The position numbers and the translations under genes were made by a program. A DNA stretch of 64,000 bases, taken from assembly GCA_900155495.1 (NCBI GenBank), contig FTLJ01001058.1, positions 1 to 64,000 of the forward strand. Reading direction: 5' to 3'. Under the pieces are notes generated by a model. The model searched no databases, had not been told where the DNA came from, and saw only the letters and a list, made by a program, of their open reading frames with translations. This document shows, one piece after another, positions 52,336 through 64,000 of the stretch. The first letter of the stretch is position 1; every line of letters begins with the position of its first letter. The stretch is from Porogramme epimiltina (lineage: Eukaryota > Basidiomycota > Agaricomycetes > Polyporales > Polyporaceae).

Positions 52336-53840
52336 ATGACCAGTCGCCTCATGTTCGCTCTCCTGCCTCCACCAGGAGGCATCTACGATACCATCCTCGG
52401 GGTCTACATCAAAATGGTTGCCATATCGTCCGTCTTCTTTGGTCTGTCGCTATATCCATGAGCTTTCGTGTTTCTCACCATGTATGCAGGCGTCTTTGTC
52501 TTACTCGCATTTGCCACCATCGTTCTGCTTCTGTAATGTGGTTCCAACTCACACTCTATATGAGTCCTAACGACGTCGCCGTCATGTAGGTACAAAGGCC
52601 CCCGCGGACGTCGGCCCATCCAGATTCAGCTCGTAGCTGCGGTATCCCTCCTCGCATCAATGACTGTATTCTATCTGTGCAATTGGGGGTACGTAGAGGG
52701 AAGTGTTGATCTGGAGTACGGAACAGCTATGCTTCTTGGTGACGGCCCTGTGCAAGACGTCATCCGAAGGCAGGGGATCATGACTGTCATGCTCACAATC
52801 AATGTGAGTCCTGCTGTGTCTTCACTGACTACTTTCTTATACGCGTTCCAGGTTTTCATAAGCGATTCAGTCGTCTGGTGGAGGGCAAGCGCAATTTGGG
52901 CACACAACAAACTCGTCCTCGCTTTAGCTTCGCTTATCCTAACAGCAACATTTGGTGCGGACCGAGCCAGAACCTGATATGTTGATTTCCTCTGACGTCC
53001 GAATGATATCATAGTGTGTGGCCTCTTGTCCGCAGTACCCTTGTTGACATCCGGGGTCCGGAACATTATTTTCATCCAGGCCGACTTCATTGCCACTGGG
53101 TCTTTGTACATGGGTGATCGTGCTGGGACGGCCGCTTTGGGACTTTCATTGGCCAGTAATGTCGCGACGGTCCTTCTAATTGCGTTCAAGGCCTGGTACG
53201 ACTCTTTCTCTCTGATGAGACTGTATGGAATCTAACTGCTTCCGCAGGACGCATCGCCGTATGCTAAAAAAGCAACTTGGGAGCGCCGCTCACAGCACCC
53301 AGGTGTTGAGCGTCCTCGCCCTCCTGGTTGAGTCTGGAATGGCCTACAGTATGTTCTGGGTGCGTGTCTAGAAACTATATTACTTCTTCAGGAGCTCATG
53401 ACTAGCTTTACCGTAGATCACTGTTCTGGTAGTGACGCTCTCCGAACTGGACGCGATTAGCTGGGACGTGCACACTTCCGTCGCGATCTTTGCAACTGGA
53501 TGCATTGTGCCCCTCGTTGTACGCCCCCTTCTTACTTCCTCCAGTTTCATACTGCTGACAGCTAGCGTAGGCATCATACCCACTCGCCGTCATCTTACTC
53601 GTCGCCGCGAGCAACGAGAGGCTGGAACGCGGGCAACCTGTTATCCTCATGAGCTTCCACGCGACCGTCGTCCGGAGCGAGGAGACCTCAGTTCCGTCGA
53701 GAGCTATGACTTACTCTCCTGTTCCGTCAGGCCACACGGGCCCAATCGCGTCTGTGCTTCCGGTGCTTCATATACACAAAACCTCGAGCGGCGACGGAAA
53801 CTATTTCGGGAATGGGAGTTCGTATAGCACTGTCGTGTAG
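52336..53840 (+). CDS. Seven-helix integral membrane protein, paralogue B
   Basis: Eight exons (52336-52441, 52490-52532, 52590-52803, 52852-52954, 53015-53195, 53248-53359, 53417-53518, 53571-53840) give 376 aa. Sequence and exon structure match paralogue A on the opposite strand: VFISDSVVWWRASAIW, GTAALGLSLASNVATVLLIA-FKAW, HRRMLKKQLGS, LALLVESGMAYSMFW and ASYPLAVILLVAASNERLERG. Seven hydrophobic segments are present. The cytosolic-looking C-terminal tail is about 50 residues longer than in A and Ser/Thr/Gly-rich. A TATATAT motif lies about 105 nt upstream of the ATG, at the same distance as in A. Function unknown; a sensor or transporter role would be a guess. Confidence 0.82.
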
Positions 53841-53963
53841 ATGTCTAGTCCCCCTTATGTAGAACCGAACTTTAGCTTTTGTACGCACAAGGTTTCTCGT
53901 TGTAGCTTTATTATCTACTTATCACCTTTTCCTATTCCAATGCCATGTCTGTCCTTCTAGTTA

Positions 53964-55208
53964 CTATTCCTTGGGAAGGAATTTCCCCAACATGCTCCAC
54001 CACTGAACCCTCGCAATATCCCACGCGTTCTCCCGTTCCTTCAGACAGCTGTCGCACCACTTCGGTGCGAGCAAGTGGCGGCGCGCCTTGAGCGTGTCGA
54101 TGTACGTAAATGGGTCTGACACGTTGAGGTGCGCGCCAGAGGCGAAGTGAGCCTTCCACTCCATGACCCGTGAATCTCGTGTACACTTCCGTTGGGGTGC
54201 CGTGCCTGCACGTTTCCGGCCGGGTGCATGTGACGGTGGTGGTGTGAGAATAAGGTCTTGCCAAGCATTGCGCAGCTCCATACGAGCAAGGTGAAGAGCG
54301 TGAAGATCAGCGTCTGAGAGACCAATACTCCGCTTGTTTGTCTTCACGAGGGTCCAGAAGGTCGTGCTGCATACTAGTTCTATGAATGCGCGCTTGAGGA
54401 CAAGTTGGAGATCGCGGCACTTTCGTGCGAGGTTGATTACCAGGAGTGCTTCGTCATATCTGTGACGAGATACCTTCGTTGGTACTTCGTATCTCGCGGG
54501 CCAGCATTTGAGGATCCGTGATTGAGCTTGTGCTTTGACAGCTTCGCATTGAAGAGCATGCGAGATGGTGAATAATTTGATTACTTTTTGTTCTGGTGCT
54601 TCCAGTATACTGGATACATTGCGTTAGTTATGAGACAGATCTGCACAGCGAATTACTCGGATATTATGCTTACAGAGCTGTGTTTCCCAGTGCTCGAAGT
54701 AACTCACAAAAATCATTACCGTCCTTGACCACATTGTGGGGGACGGTATACATAGCCAATCCATCCGCAATGTTTCTTTATATAATCTCCAATTAGGAAG
54801 TCAACAGCTTAGTATATATGAAGTGTTTACCTTGAAACGAGCTCAAGATTGGCGTCGTAACAGAACAACCTCCCAAAATATTTACAGTGGGTTTGAAGTG
54901 TCGAGTGGTGTAGTTTGAAAAGGACGAGTCCAACTCGAATCACGACACTACCATCAACATGCCAGAACTCATGGCTCTTGTGTGTTCCCTTTTGAATAGT
55001 ATGTTAAATGTGTAATGCAAACCAAGGAGATTCTCGATAATGTAGAGCATGTACTGACATCATCGGAGCCAGAGGCGACCCCATTGACTTGTCGCGAACA
55101 AACGGAAGCGTGAACCTCAAAGTTGATGTCTGCCGTCCCCGGTTGGTTTGCATGCGCCGTGGACTCGAGCTTATTAGCGGAGTTGGGGTGCGGAGCACTT
55201 GGGTTCAT
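53964..55208 (-). CDS. BTB/POZ-domain protein
   Basis: Four exons (55059-55208, 54831-54988, 54674-54775, 53964-54609) give 351 aa. The BTB core begins in exon 2 with SHEFWHVDGSVVIRVG, then FKLHHSTLQTHCKYFGRLF, continues in exon 3 with VPHNVVKDGNDFCELLRAL and in exon 4 with QKVIKLFTISHALQCEAVKA, the standard arrangement of the large Agaricomycete BTB family. The C-terminus has a CDSCLKERENAW motif common in that family and possibly metal-binding. Such proteins may act as Cullin-3 adaptors or transcription partners; no partner is evident here. The first donor is GTCAGT, so the 50-residue N-terminal exon is the least certain part. Confidence 0.75.
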
Positions 55209-56609
55209 GCTTGCTGGGCGGTGGAAGGGGTCAAACGGATAAGATCACAGTGTGTCCCAAGTTGTCCAGTGAATATAACACAAGATGAGAGGCGGAAAGC
55301 AAGGAGTGACAGAGTACACGTCGAGGGGGGGGGGGGTACGAGGTGCTTGCGTATGAGGTGGAGTAGAGAATTTTTCAAGAGCACGATAGCATCGCAGGTT
55401 TATATACGAAGATAATAAATCACCCGGAAGCTGAGTTTCAACGATGCATTGCGATAAGAACACCCCTCAATATGGTGGGTAGACTGTTGAGCCGTAGGGC
55501 CACAGCTAACTTAGCCAAGGGTGAATGTTGAGGCGAATGAAGTCTCGTTCATATGAATCAAAACACATGACCGGGAAGTCAGATGTAAATTGTTCTGGAG
55601 AGCCTGCTTGACCTTTCTATGTGTTTCAATGTATATTCTGACATACGGGGGAGCAATTATGTAGCTACTGGGCAGAGTACCTTGAGAAAAGCTCACAAGG
55701 CAGGGTTCGAATGGAGGGACTCGCCGTCAAAGACGCCTGACATACAATTGTTCGAAGAGATGATTGAAATCTGTCGATACGGCTTTCGCAAGATATCACG
55801 GAGGCAGTGGGGTGTAGGCAGAGATCCTGTGCGACGTTCCCGAATGTCACGGTGTCGACGGTGCTCCTGGAGTCCTTAGGAATCGCGGCCTCAGGCCTCA
55901 GATCTGACCTGCGCGATGACTATCACGCGGCGGCGCGTGTGGCGCACGCTGCACGTCTCACATTGGATTTGACGTTGTGCATCTTCTGCGGCCCAATGAG
56001 CGTCGAGCCCAGCTTTCCTACCGAGGCGGAGGGCTTGTCGCCGAGTCTTTATCAAAAAGTGGAAACGGCTTCGTCCGGAGATTGGGCAGAGGAAGCGAGT
56101 GGCGCCGGGCACGTGGCCGGGGGCGCTCAGCGTGGCGTGCGTCCGGACGTCTTCTTCCGGCGGACTCGGACTGCTCCTCTCCTACCTACACCCTCCGGCT
56201 CTCTCGACGACTGTCTCTATTCGCAATCTCTTCATGCTTTCTCTGCCTGCTGTGTGCTTTCCTATGTCTCTACTGTGCTCGCACTTCCGAGTTCAACATT
56301 CTCTCAGAGCCTGCCGGCATTCGAAGTGTCCAGGCTAGTGGCCCAAGCTCAAACTTTCGACGCCATACCTCCCCATGGGCCATCTTCTGCCTAGTCCATC
56401 CCAGGGCGCCCTACTCGCGATATATGATATGTGTATCTGCGAACTCTTGGGGCTCTCCGGATCACGGTCTATTCCACCATGTCGTTATTATCGCTCGGCC
56501 TCGGCGCGTCCCTTTTTACGTCTCCATCCCCATCCTCTTAAAACCACCCCAAAAGGTCGTCCCTCATCTATCGGCCGACTACTGTGATCGCTGTGTGCAC
56601 ACCTCAAGC
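55209..56609. other. Gene-free stretch upstream of the P450
   Basis: Long open frames on the + strand at 55.8-56.7 kb show no domain, and their reading frames do not continue into the P450. Likely 5' flank and leader. A run of G's at 55325-55336 is present. Confidence 0.45.
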
Positions 56610-59064
56610 ATGGACTCCATGACATCGTATCCCTCAGATTTGAGCGCGGCAAGCTTACTCGTTGCTCTCGTGCGTCTCCTCTCCGTTCTCTCTGCCTTCT
56701 CTAAACCCAACATCACGTCCAGGGCACGTATCTAATCTTCCATAGATACGAGACATATTCCTTTCTCCTTCACGCCTCGCTCATCGCCGGTCCACCCTTC
56801 CTGACTGCCAGCCTCTATGCAGCCTGCGCACTTACTCTGTCGCCCCTTGAAGGCATTCAAGCCTTCTTTCCTCTCGCGTTTCTCATCCATATCGCCGCCC
56901 TCCTCGTCTTCACTGCTCTCTACCGCCTCTCTCCCCTTCATCCCCTCGCGCGCTACCCCGGCCCCTTCCCTTGCAAGCTCTCCAAGTTCTATATGGCCGT
57001 CCTCGGTACCTCAGGCCGCCAACATGTCTACATCAAGTCTCTACACGATCGCTACGCATCCGATGTTGTGCGCATCGGTGCGCCCATTCACCCGTCTCCG
57101 TTTATTGAACTGTCGCTCACATGTAGGCATTCACGCGTAGGCCCAAACGAGCTCTCGATCCGCGACCCTGCTGCAGTCCCTGCCCTCCTCGGCTCTGCCG
57201 GATTGCGCAAAGGCCCACGTATGTTTGTTTCGTCCGTAATTGCCCCCCCCTCGGTCCTTCTCACACCTCTTGACTCGCACCCTCTACCTCTCCTTAGAAT
57301 TCTTTGGCCGTTTCCTCTCCCACTCGACCCTCACCATGATCGCGCTCCAAGATACGCCCACACATCTCGCACGGCGGCGCCCCTGGGCGCGCGGCCTCGC
57401 ACACGCCGCGCTCCGCGACTATGAGCCGCTCATCGCCGCGCGCGTTCGGCTGCTTGTCGACCGCCTCTCCGAGGTTTCGAGCGAGGGCGCGGCGGTCCAC
57501 CTCGACAAATGGTTTGACAAATTCTCGTGAGCTGCATTTCCCCATTTGGGCTTGCTCGTGTGAGACGCCAGCGCTGACACCGGAGTTATGGGCGCGCAGG
57601 TACGACTACATGTCGGACATGGCGTGAGTGGCCGGACGGCGATCCTCTTGGCCTCGCGGCGTGCGGTCTAACGTTGACGCTGACGCCGTCCGCGCGTGCA
57701 AATAGATTCGGCGGCGGCTCGGAACTCCTGCGTGGCAGCCAAGATAACTTTTGGTCCGCCCTCGAGGAAGCCCTGCCGTGCGTCTTTTCATCTCCGTCTT
57801 ACCCTCCCTGCCGCCGGCTTCCCTCCCTCCTGCCTGCACCCCGGGTCGTGCATTGACCCTCTGCCTCCGCAGGACCTCAACCTTCCTCTCGCACGTGCCA
57901 TGGCTCGGCGACTACCTAGGCCACGTTCCGCTCGCGGCTGCCCCAATACACACCCTCATGCGCCGCTGCGAGGCCCTCACACGTGCGCGCCTCGCGCGAG
58001 GCTCTGAAGGGCGTGACTTGGTCCATCATTTGGTGCGCCCCGTCCCTCATTCACATTTTCCCTGTTATCTCTGTTTCCGCCCCTTGCCCTTGTCTCGTAG
58101 AGTGAGCTCTGACATTCGACATTACGCAGAACAATGAATCCACGGAAGAGCCGCCGCCGCCTACTTCACAGCTAGTTGAAGATGGCATCCTCGCGATGGT
58201 CGCCGGCGCGGACACTGTCGTGTCCGCACTTACCTCGCTCTTCGCGTGTCTCCTCGCGCATCCGGACGCCCTCGCACGCCTTGAGGCCGAGGTGTGCGCG
58301 TTCTTCCCGCAGCGCGGGCACGATGAAGATGACGCGGAAGTGCTGGACCAGAAGAGGCACGGAGAGATGCCCTGGCTCAATGCATGCATGTAAGCGCGGA
58401 TGTTATGGTGTATATATGGGAACACGTCTGACGACATGATTGCGCAGAAACGAGGCCATGCGTGTGTACCCGCCGGTCCCAGGCTGCACGCAACGACAGG
58501 CGGCACCCGACGGACCCGGGATGACAGCCGGTTCGATGTGCGTGATTTCTCTCTTCCTTCACCCTGCGTTCTCGCTTCCTCGTTTACGCAGCAGCTGACG
58601 TGCATGTGAGTAGATATGTTCCCCCGGGGACGAACGTCTGGATCCACGTATACAGCATGCACCGCGACGCGCGCAACTTCGCTCCGCACCCCGAAGTGTT
58701 CTGGCCCGAGCGCTGGCTACTCGCCGCCACTACCTCTCCCGATGACGCCCCTGGCCGTCCCTTGGCTCGTGCCTCTGGTGTCGCGCGCACATCCAACTCT
58801 GACACGCCGGTCGACACACCACCGGACTTCGTGCACAACCCCGCAGCGTACCTCCCCTTCTCACACGGCCCCCTCAACTGCGCGGGGAAGGCGCTCGCAC
58901 AGCTTGAGCTTCGCGCGGTCGTCTGTGCACTCTTGCGGCGTTTCCGCGTGCGCCTTGCCTCTGGCTCCCGTGAGGCGGGGCTTCAGGCGTACGAGCGCGC
59001 GTATAAGGACCATTTCGTTAGCGTTAGGGGGAGTGTCAGTGTCGTGCTGGAGCCGAGGGTGTAG
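56610..59064 (+). CDS. Cytochrome P450 monooxygenase
   Basis: Ten exons (56610-56669, 56723-57077, 57141-57218, 57298-57526, 57600-57623, 57706-57777, 57873-58032, 58130-58389, 58448-58537, 58614-59064) give 592 aa. Two or three N-terminal hydrophobic segments suggest ER anchoring, then the Pro-rich hinge HPLARYPGPF. I-helix AGADT (351-355), K-helix E415-A-M-R418 and the heme loop FSHGPLNCAG with ligand Cys532 are all present. The segment between PERW and the heme loop is about 45 residues long, longer than usual, and Ser/Thr/Pro-rich. It is an ER oxygenase using a P450 reductase; the substrate cannot be told. The acceptor of the last exon could be one of two close AGs, affecting few residues. 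Confidence 0.88.
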
Positions 59065-60424
59065 CGGATGGTCATGTCATGAAATTTGAGTGGGCAGCCT
59101 CAGCTGAATGCCTGCCTTATTTGGTATGTCGGCGGCTCGTCACAACATTACGGCAAACACCGAGGTGATGATGCCAATGTTGGTGTCGCCAATCCGAAGC
59201 ATAACTCTTTGTTGCTCCTCAGTCACCCCACACGCCTAATACCGTTGAACTATCTCGCCATTCTTCGTCTGTTCGTCTCCTTTACCTTGTGTCATCTTGT
59301 CCTACCATAAAATCATGATCTCGGCGTCAAGGAATGGATCCGAGTCCGACCAGGGCGGCGATGGTTCGCGTTACACCGGTCGTCCAGCGTTCATGGCACG
59401 GTTCGAGCCCATCAATGCGGGGGAAACCCTTGACAGGGGCTATGCTCGTGTGTAGGTTCTATGCCGCACGTGCCCGCCGCCACAGTCGAGAGGCGGGAGC
59501 AGGACCTGCTAATGCTCCCGATCCCGCGCGGCCGGACATTAACCCATCAAATTCGGACTGCTGGGCAAGCACACAGCGTATATCCTGCTCGCGCAACAGC
59601 ACAGCGTCCCCAACACACCACTCACAGTTGTTTTTACAGACCTTAGGTTCTGATCCTCTCGTCAATTCAAGATCGTTCTATGAACGAATCCGAGCTCAAA
59701 TTCAAAGTGAACATCGCGGCGGTTACGTACGGTGTTCACTGAGCGATTGCAGCGACACAAAGGCTATGCACTATTTGAATGGCCTCCTTGGCTGGCGATG
59801 TGAGTGGATATCTATTCATTTGCCACGAGATGATCGGGAAAGGCGTTCTGTCGGTACCCCGGACTTTTGGCGTTTATATGTGACAGTAGCTCTACTGCGA
59901 CGCAGGGCTTCCTACAACAACGTGCTACTGCGTGCTTGTGGCGTACCACCCGCAGCGTCTGGGAATTGTCTTTCCTTGTTGTTGTGATGCATTTCAAGGG
60001 AAACTCCAAGAGCCCGAGCACGGTGCGCCATTCATTTAGCACACTACCAACGGAGTATAGCGACCGTAAAGTTGACTTTCGACAACTGGCAGGACGTCAT
60101 GAAGTAGTAATCAGGGAGGGATCGGGTGGCCTGTGATGCATCCACGAGAGTATTTGCAGTGCTGCGACTACGACAACCTGCTGGTGAATTGCGCCGCAGC
60201 CTGCCACTGACATTGACGGCATCCGGTCACAGGCGGGGGATGGGCATCGACGCTCCGCAGTGTGCCTTGAGGGCGACAAGTGAGTGGTTTATAGCACGGG
60301 GAAGTAGAGTGAGTCTGTTCCCCATTCTACTGTTTGCGTTCGTCCGATCTTCCTTCTGCCAGCGGCACCATCGAGCTCTTATTCAACCTACATTGTTGCG
60401 CGGCGATTTATTTCACTTTCAGAC
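59065..60424. other. Gene-free stretch
   Basis: A 217-codon open frame (59334-59987) has no recognisable domain and I leave it out. 3' flank of the P450 and 5' flank of the RTA1-like gene. Confidence 0.45.
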
Positions 60425-61824
60425 ATGGCCGACGGTACGCCTAGTTGTCGATTATCAAGTATTAGAAGGGCTCACCGTATCTGCCTTTCGACAGACACCG
60501 ACTCTAGCAGCAACTCGAACTCGCCGCTTTACGGTTACGTGCCCACCCGATACGTCTGCTATATATTTTCTATACTCTACCTCATTACTACCGGTGAGGT
60601 CTTCTTGTCTACCGTCTAAGCCTTGAACTTACTCTGTGTCTAGTTCTTCACTTCGGCCAGGCTTTGCGGTATCGGGCCTGGTGGCTGTTGCCTACAGCTG
60701 TCCTGGCGGGCGCTGGCGAAGTTCTCGGTTGGGGAGGACGTCTATGGTCGACTCATGACTTGCAGAACCAAACTCCGTACACCATCCAGTACGTCTCGTC
60801 GTATCCTCCGGGCTTTCGATCGTAGCCCTGACTCCCCTCCAGGATTGTGTCTACAATCATCGCTCCCACACCGCTCGCAGGTGCCATCTTCATCGCGTTC
60901 GGGCGGTTTTCGGCGTGTATGGGGCAGCAATACAGTCGCCTGAGTTCGCGTCTCTGTAAGGAGATTTCACCAAAGCATCCCGAGTACTACAATTCTAACC
61001 CAAAGTCATTCTCGTACATAGATTCTAAGATTTTCCTGACGATCGTGAGTGTTCAAATTCCCTTTTCTTTAAACCTTTACCTAAAATGCTATGTAGGACA
61101 TCTTTTCGCTATTTGTCCAAGCAGGAGGAGGAAGCGTCTCCGACGGCAGTGCCGCTAAAATTGTGAGTTCATGCTTCTTCATCGTATCAGTGGGCGATGC
61201 TTAGTGACGTTCTCTTAGGGTGCCAACATCATGTTGGCAGGTATCATCTTACAGCTCGGTACGTCAGCCTTCTTCGCTTTTACCGAGCGCTAGCTCATCA
61301 CCAACGTAGTCTCCTTGACGGTCTTCTCCATCCTCGCGGGAGAGTACCTGTTCAGGTACATCACGGGACGGCCTGCACGCCGGCCGACCGAGTCAGTCAT
61401 GGAGACAAGCCCGTTCGACAGGCCGCAACTGGACAAACCTTCGAAGCACTTCTTCATCGGGCTATTCTTTACGACGCTCTTTTTGTACATTCGGTGAGCT
61501 GCAGGCACACTACCCCTTTTTAAGGACCAACGAGCTCATTCAGCATTCCTAGTGCCATCTACAGGACAATCGAGCTCTCGGACGGGTTCGACGGCCGGAT
61601 CATCCACACGGAGGTGTACTTTAGTGGGAATCACTTCTTCACGGGCTCATCGTATATGCAAACTGACGCGGACCCTTGCAGACGTGCTCGACGGCGCCAT
61701 GGTTGTGCTTGCCATGTACACGATGAACTTATTCCACCCCGCTCGTCTCTTGAAGAAGACTATGGAGACGCGGGAGTGGGTAAGGTCCGTTCCGATGCTC
61801 CCCAAACGCCCAGATAGCGTGTAG
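60425..61824 (+). CDS. RTA1-like (lipid-translocating exporter type) membrane protein
   Basis: Ten exons (60425-60434, 60495-60593, 60644-60788, 60843-60955, 61022-61044, 61097-61162, 61219-61258, 61310-61493, 61553-61623, 61682-61824) give 297 aa. The first exon is only 10 nt (M-A-D plus one base). Family motifs are plain: YGYVPTRYVCYIFSILYL, HFGQALRYRAWWLLPTAVLA, GEVLGWGGRLWS, TIIAPTPLAGAIFIAFGRF, DIFSLFVQAGGGS, RTIELSDGFDG and the C-terminal MNLFHPARLL. About seven hydrophobic helices. RTA1/RTM1 relatives give resistance to toxic lipophilic compounds in yeast. One oddity is a roughly 25-residue basic, Pro-rich loop (GRPARRPTESVME) after helix five. All phases agree. Confidence 0.9.
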
Positions 61825-63516
61825 ATGCATACTCTTCTTGTTCGGACTGGTTCGGGTGGACATTGTTGTGGCTGTACTTACGAACTTTGGCCCCTTCATC
61901 CGAGATGTCGTACGATCTCGGTGTGCATACTCATATCAATATATGCCCTCGATGCGCAATGCAGCATCTGGTCGCGTAACTCGGCTGGCTGAAGGTCCTC
62001 TGCCATGTTGCCTCTACGGCTGCCGTTTAAGCTGCGTTCTTCCGCGTTAAAATGGATGTTACTTCTGGTCGTCAAGGCGACATCCGAGGTGAGCAGAATG
62101 GAATAGAGGGGTACAATACCATAGCCAGAATAGAGTACAACAGGATGAGCGCGAGAAGATAAGAAGTAACATAAGGTTACTCCGGCTCTACGCCCAGCCT
62201 GAACCACATAGTAGCCAGCGTGCTCATGCCCGCAGGTACTCCCCCTCCGACTGACTGTCCCGCCCACAACGTAGCCTTCACATGCAGGGCGTCGAATAAC
62301 AACATGTCCCATAGCCCTTCACACTTTGGCACGCATCATAACTGCCACTGTTCGTCTCCAGCTCGTGCGGACCCCCACTCCGGCGCCGCCTGTCCCGCCT
62401 GTCCGATTCGCACCAGGTCCCATGCCCCTCCGGTTCCGTAAATCGCGGCATTCGTCCGTCACTCCGTCGCCCCACGCGGTCCTCCCCCCTCGCGGGCTGC
62501 CCCGTCGGCTGGCGTTTCTCCCTTGGCTCCTGTCATTGGCACACAAAGTACGTCCAAATCGGAACCGGGGAGCTGTACGAGCGGCGCACACGCACGCTAG
62601 AGCACTGGGCGGGTGTCGAGGGTATGCATTAACACGATCGAGACGGCCTCGGGCGTATAACGTACGTACTTGGACACCGTTCGCACGGCAGCACGCGCGC
62701 AGGCGCCCGTCCGCCCGCCCGCTCCGCCACAGCGCAGCGCCACAAAGTCGCGACCCGCCCACCGGCGACGGCGACGACGGCGACGACGACGGGCCCCACG
62801 GATCGGTTTTGCCCGCGGGTGAGGGCCGGGTGCGGGCGTTGCACCGGGGAGGTGGGCGCGTGCGGGTCCCGGCGTGCAGCGTGCAGCGTGCGTGCGCCGC
62901 CTTCTCGGCGGTCGCAGTGCGGGCCGCCGGTGCTGCGGGCGGTGCGCGGGCGTAGCGGGGGAGTGGGGAGCGTCGTAGGGGGGGAAGGGGGGCCCGGTGG
63001 AGCGGGACGGGGCTGGGGCGGGAAGAAACCTAGCTACTAAAACAAGAAAGACCACAGGATCGACAGACACGTGGGGGAGGGGGAAGGTGGAAGACAGAAG
63101 ACGGAAGGTGGGATGGGGGGGAGAAGGGGGGAAACGGGAAACGAGCCGTGCTGCGAGGCGGGGCGGGAAGGAAATGGGAAAGGGCCGGCGCCGGCCGCGC
63201 GGAGAGAAGAAGTATAGATATAAACATAGGTGTACAGTACTGCCGGGCGGGAAGGGACGGGCGCGGGCGCAACACAAAACATAAACTAGACAACAATAGT
63301 ACACGAGGGAGCGTCAGAGGCCAGGCGCGCGGCCGGTCCGTGGGGAACGGGCTGAAGACAAATTTACTTGGCAAGTTCGCAAGCGGAAGAGAAAAAAGAC
63401 ATCTAATGTACGCCCCACGCGCGCTGCGGGAGGGGCACGCAGCGCGGTGGGGCGGGGTCGTGGAGGAGCGTCGTGAAAGTCGTGCAGGGGACGGTGAGCG
63501 TTAGCCGCGCGGGGGG
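61825..63516. other. Gene-free stretch between convergent genes
   Basis: 3' flanks of the RTA1-like and CHS7 genes. The GC-rich part (62.5-63.5 kb) leaves long open frames in several phases, all low-complexity (Arg/Pro/Gly-rich) and without domains. Confidence 0.5.
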
Positions 63517-64000
63517 TTACCGCGGGTAGTACATCTCGTCGTCCCACGACTCTGCGGAGGGCGAGGCAAGAGGGAAGGGGGGAGAATATTAGCGAACGGA
63601 ACGGACGGATGGAGACGCGGCGGTGCAAGGCGCAGGGCAGGGCGGGACGAGGCGAGGCGCGGGACGGGACGGGCGGCGAACGGATGGGAAACGCACCTTC
63701 CGTAATGCTTCTCCACGCCAGGTACAACACACCCACGGCTGCCGTCTCGAGCAGCGTCGCGATAAACGAGCCGTCCACCTTGGACGATGCACCCTACAGG
63801 CGTGCCGGAGCTCAGAGGCTGTGCGGGGAGGCGGAGGGGAGGGAGGACGCACTTTGCAGATGACCTTGCTCAGCAAGAAAAAGTCCAGCTGGCTGAGGAC
63901 GAAGAGGATCGCAGCCAGGACGTAGTACCACATCGGGCGCGACTCGTTGAGCATCCCGAGCACGACGTACGTCATGATAAGCAGGTAGAGCAACGCGGCG
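63517..64000 (-). CDS. CHS7: Chitin synthase export chaperone, 3' part; start outside window
   Basis: Three visible exons on the minus strand (63853->64000, 63697-63793, 63517-63551) encode the C-terminus: MTYVVLGMLNESRPMWYYVL, then AAILFVLSQLDFFLLSKVIC, then VDGSFIATLLETAAVGVLYL, then AWRSITE and the ending ESWDDEMYYPR. The hydrophobic helices and the acidic-tyrosine tail W-D-D-E-x-Y-Y are characteristic of Chs7, an ER protein with seven helices that lets chitin synthase (Chs3-type) leave the ER. The exon joins keep phase (K|G and E split after one base). The gene continues past the right edge. Confidence 0.88.

Noticed and set aside
55977..56735. 252-codon open frame upstream of the P450
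   Set aside because: It overlaps the first P450 exon in another frame and has no domain; more likely leader sequence.
59334..59987. 217-codon open frame between the P450 and RTA1-like genes
   Set aside because: No recognisable motif, odd composition and no splice-supported extension.
62597..63304. 235-codon open frame in the GC-rich 3' spacer
   Set aside because: Pro/Arg/Ser-rich on one strand and Gly/Arg-rich on the other, the mark of skewed composition rather than coding.
1..64000. CRISPR arrays, bacterial operons, ribosomal RNA genes, LTR retrotransposons
   Set aside because: None seen: no regularly spaced direct repeats of CRISPR type, no rRNA sequence, and no long direct repeats with primer-binding site or polyprotein.

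Overview
The window is nuclear DNA of a filamentous basidiomycete, most likely an Agaricomycete (Polyporales-like). The support is: many short introns of about 43-80 nt with GTRNGT donors; a CTAAC-like branch point visible in at least one of them (9892-9945); and gene families typical of that group (fungal tRNA ligase, UNC93-like and RTA1-like membrane proteins, a HET-domain protein, a BTB protein, a P450, a type-B carboxylesterase, a CHS7 chaperone and a laccase relic). Gene models below were spliced by hand. Unless stated otherwise, every junction is GT-AG, keeps the frame, and the exon sum divides by three.

Layout. 1-6 kb: 3' end of tRNA ligase TRL1 (+) and an UNC93-like transporter (+). 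6-13 kb: a foldback repeat, a trypsin-fold protease with a coiled-coil insert (+), an HSL-type esterase (-), an unclear region holding two N bases, and an intron-containing tRNA-Pro(TGG) (+). 13-20 kb: kinetochore MIS12 (+), then a tandem pair of OTT_1508-like deaminase genes (+). 20-23 kb: an F-box/LRR protein (-) and a small secreted cysteine-containing protein (-). 23.6-33.1 kb: five tandem short-chain dehydrogenases (-), one of which has lost its nucleotide-binding segment. 34.25-37.58 kb: a terminal-inverted-repeat (TIR) element holding pieces of a laccase, a CCR4-type nuclease and probably a P450. 38-45.7 kb: a HET-domain protein (-), an unclear region, and a 15-exon type-B carboxylesterase (-). 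46.8-53.8 kb: two diverged seven-helix membrane paralogues in opposite orientation; between them lies a second TIR element (49768-51527) that carries an adenylosuccinate synthetase fragment and splits an open reading frame. 54-64 kb: a BTB protein (-), a P450 (+), an RTA1-like protein (+) and the 3' end of CHS7 (-).

The most interesting signal is two unrelated TIR elements, both without a visible transposase and both carrying degraded fragments of ordinary host genes (Pack-type gene capture). The 49.8-51.5 kb element has 22/23 matching TIRs and a perfect 7-bp target duplication, and taking it out joins the two halves of the surrounding reading frame exactly in phase. Second in interest are the tandem deaminases and the dehydrogenase array with its in-frame internal deletion. 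Housekeeping genes (TRL1, MIS12, CHS7) sit as islands between fast-evolving accessory genes. No computation was run: family names come from recognising motifs, and all exon limits are predictions.
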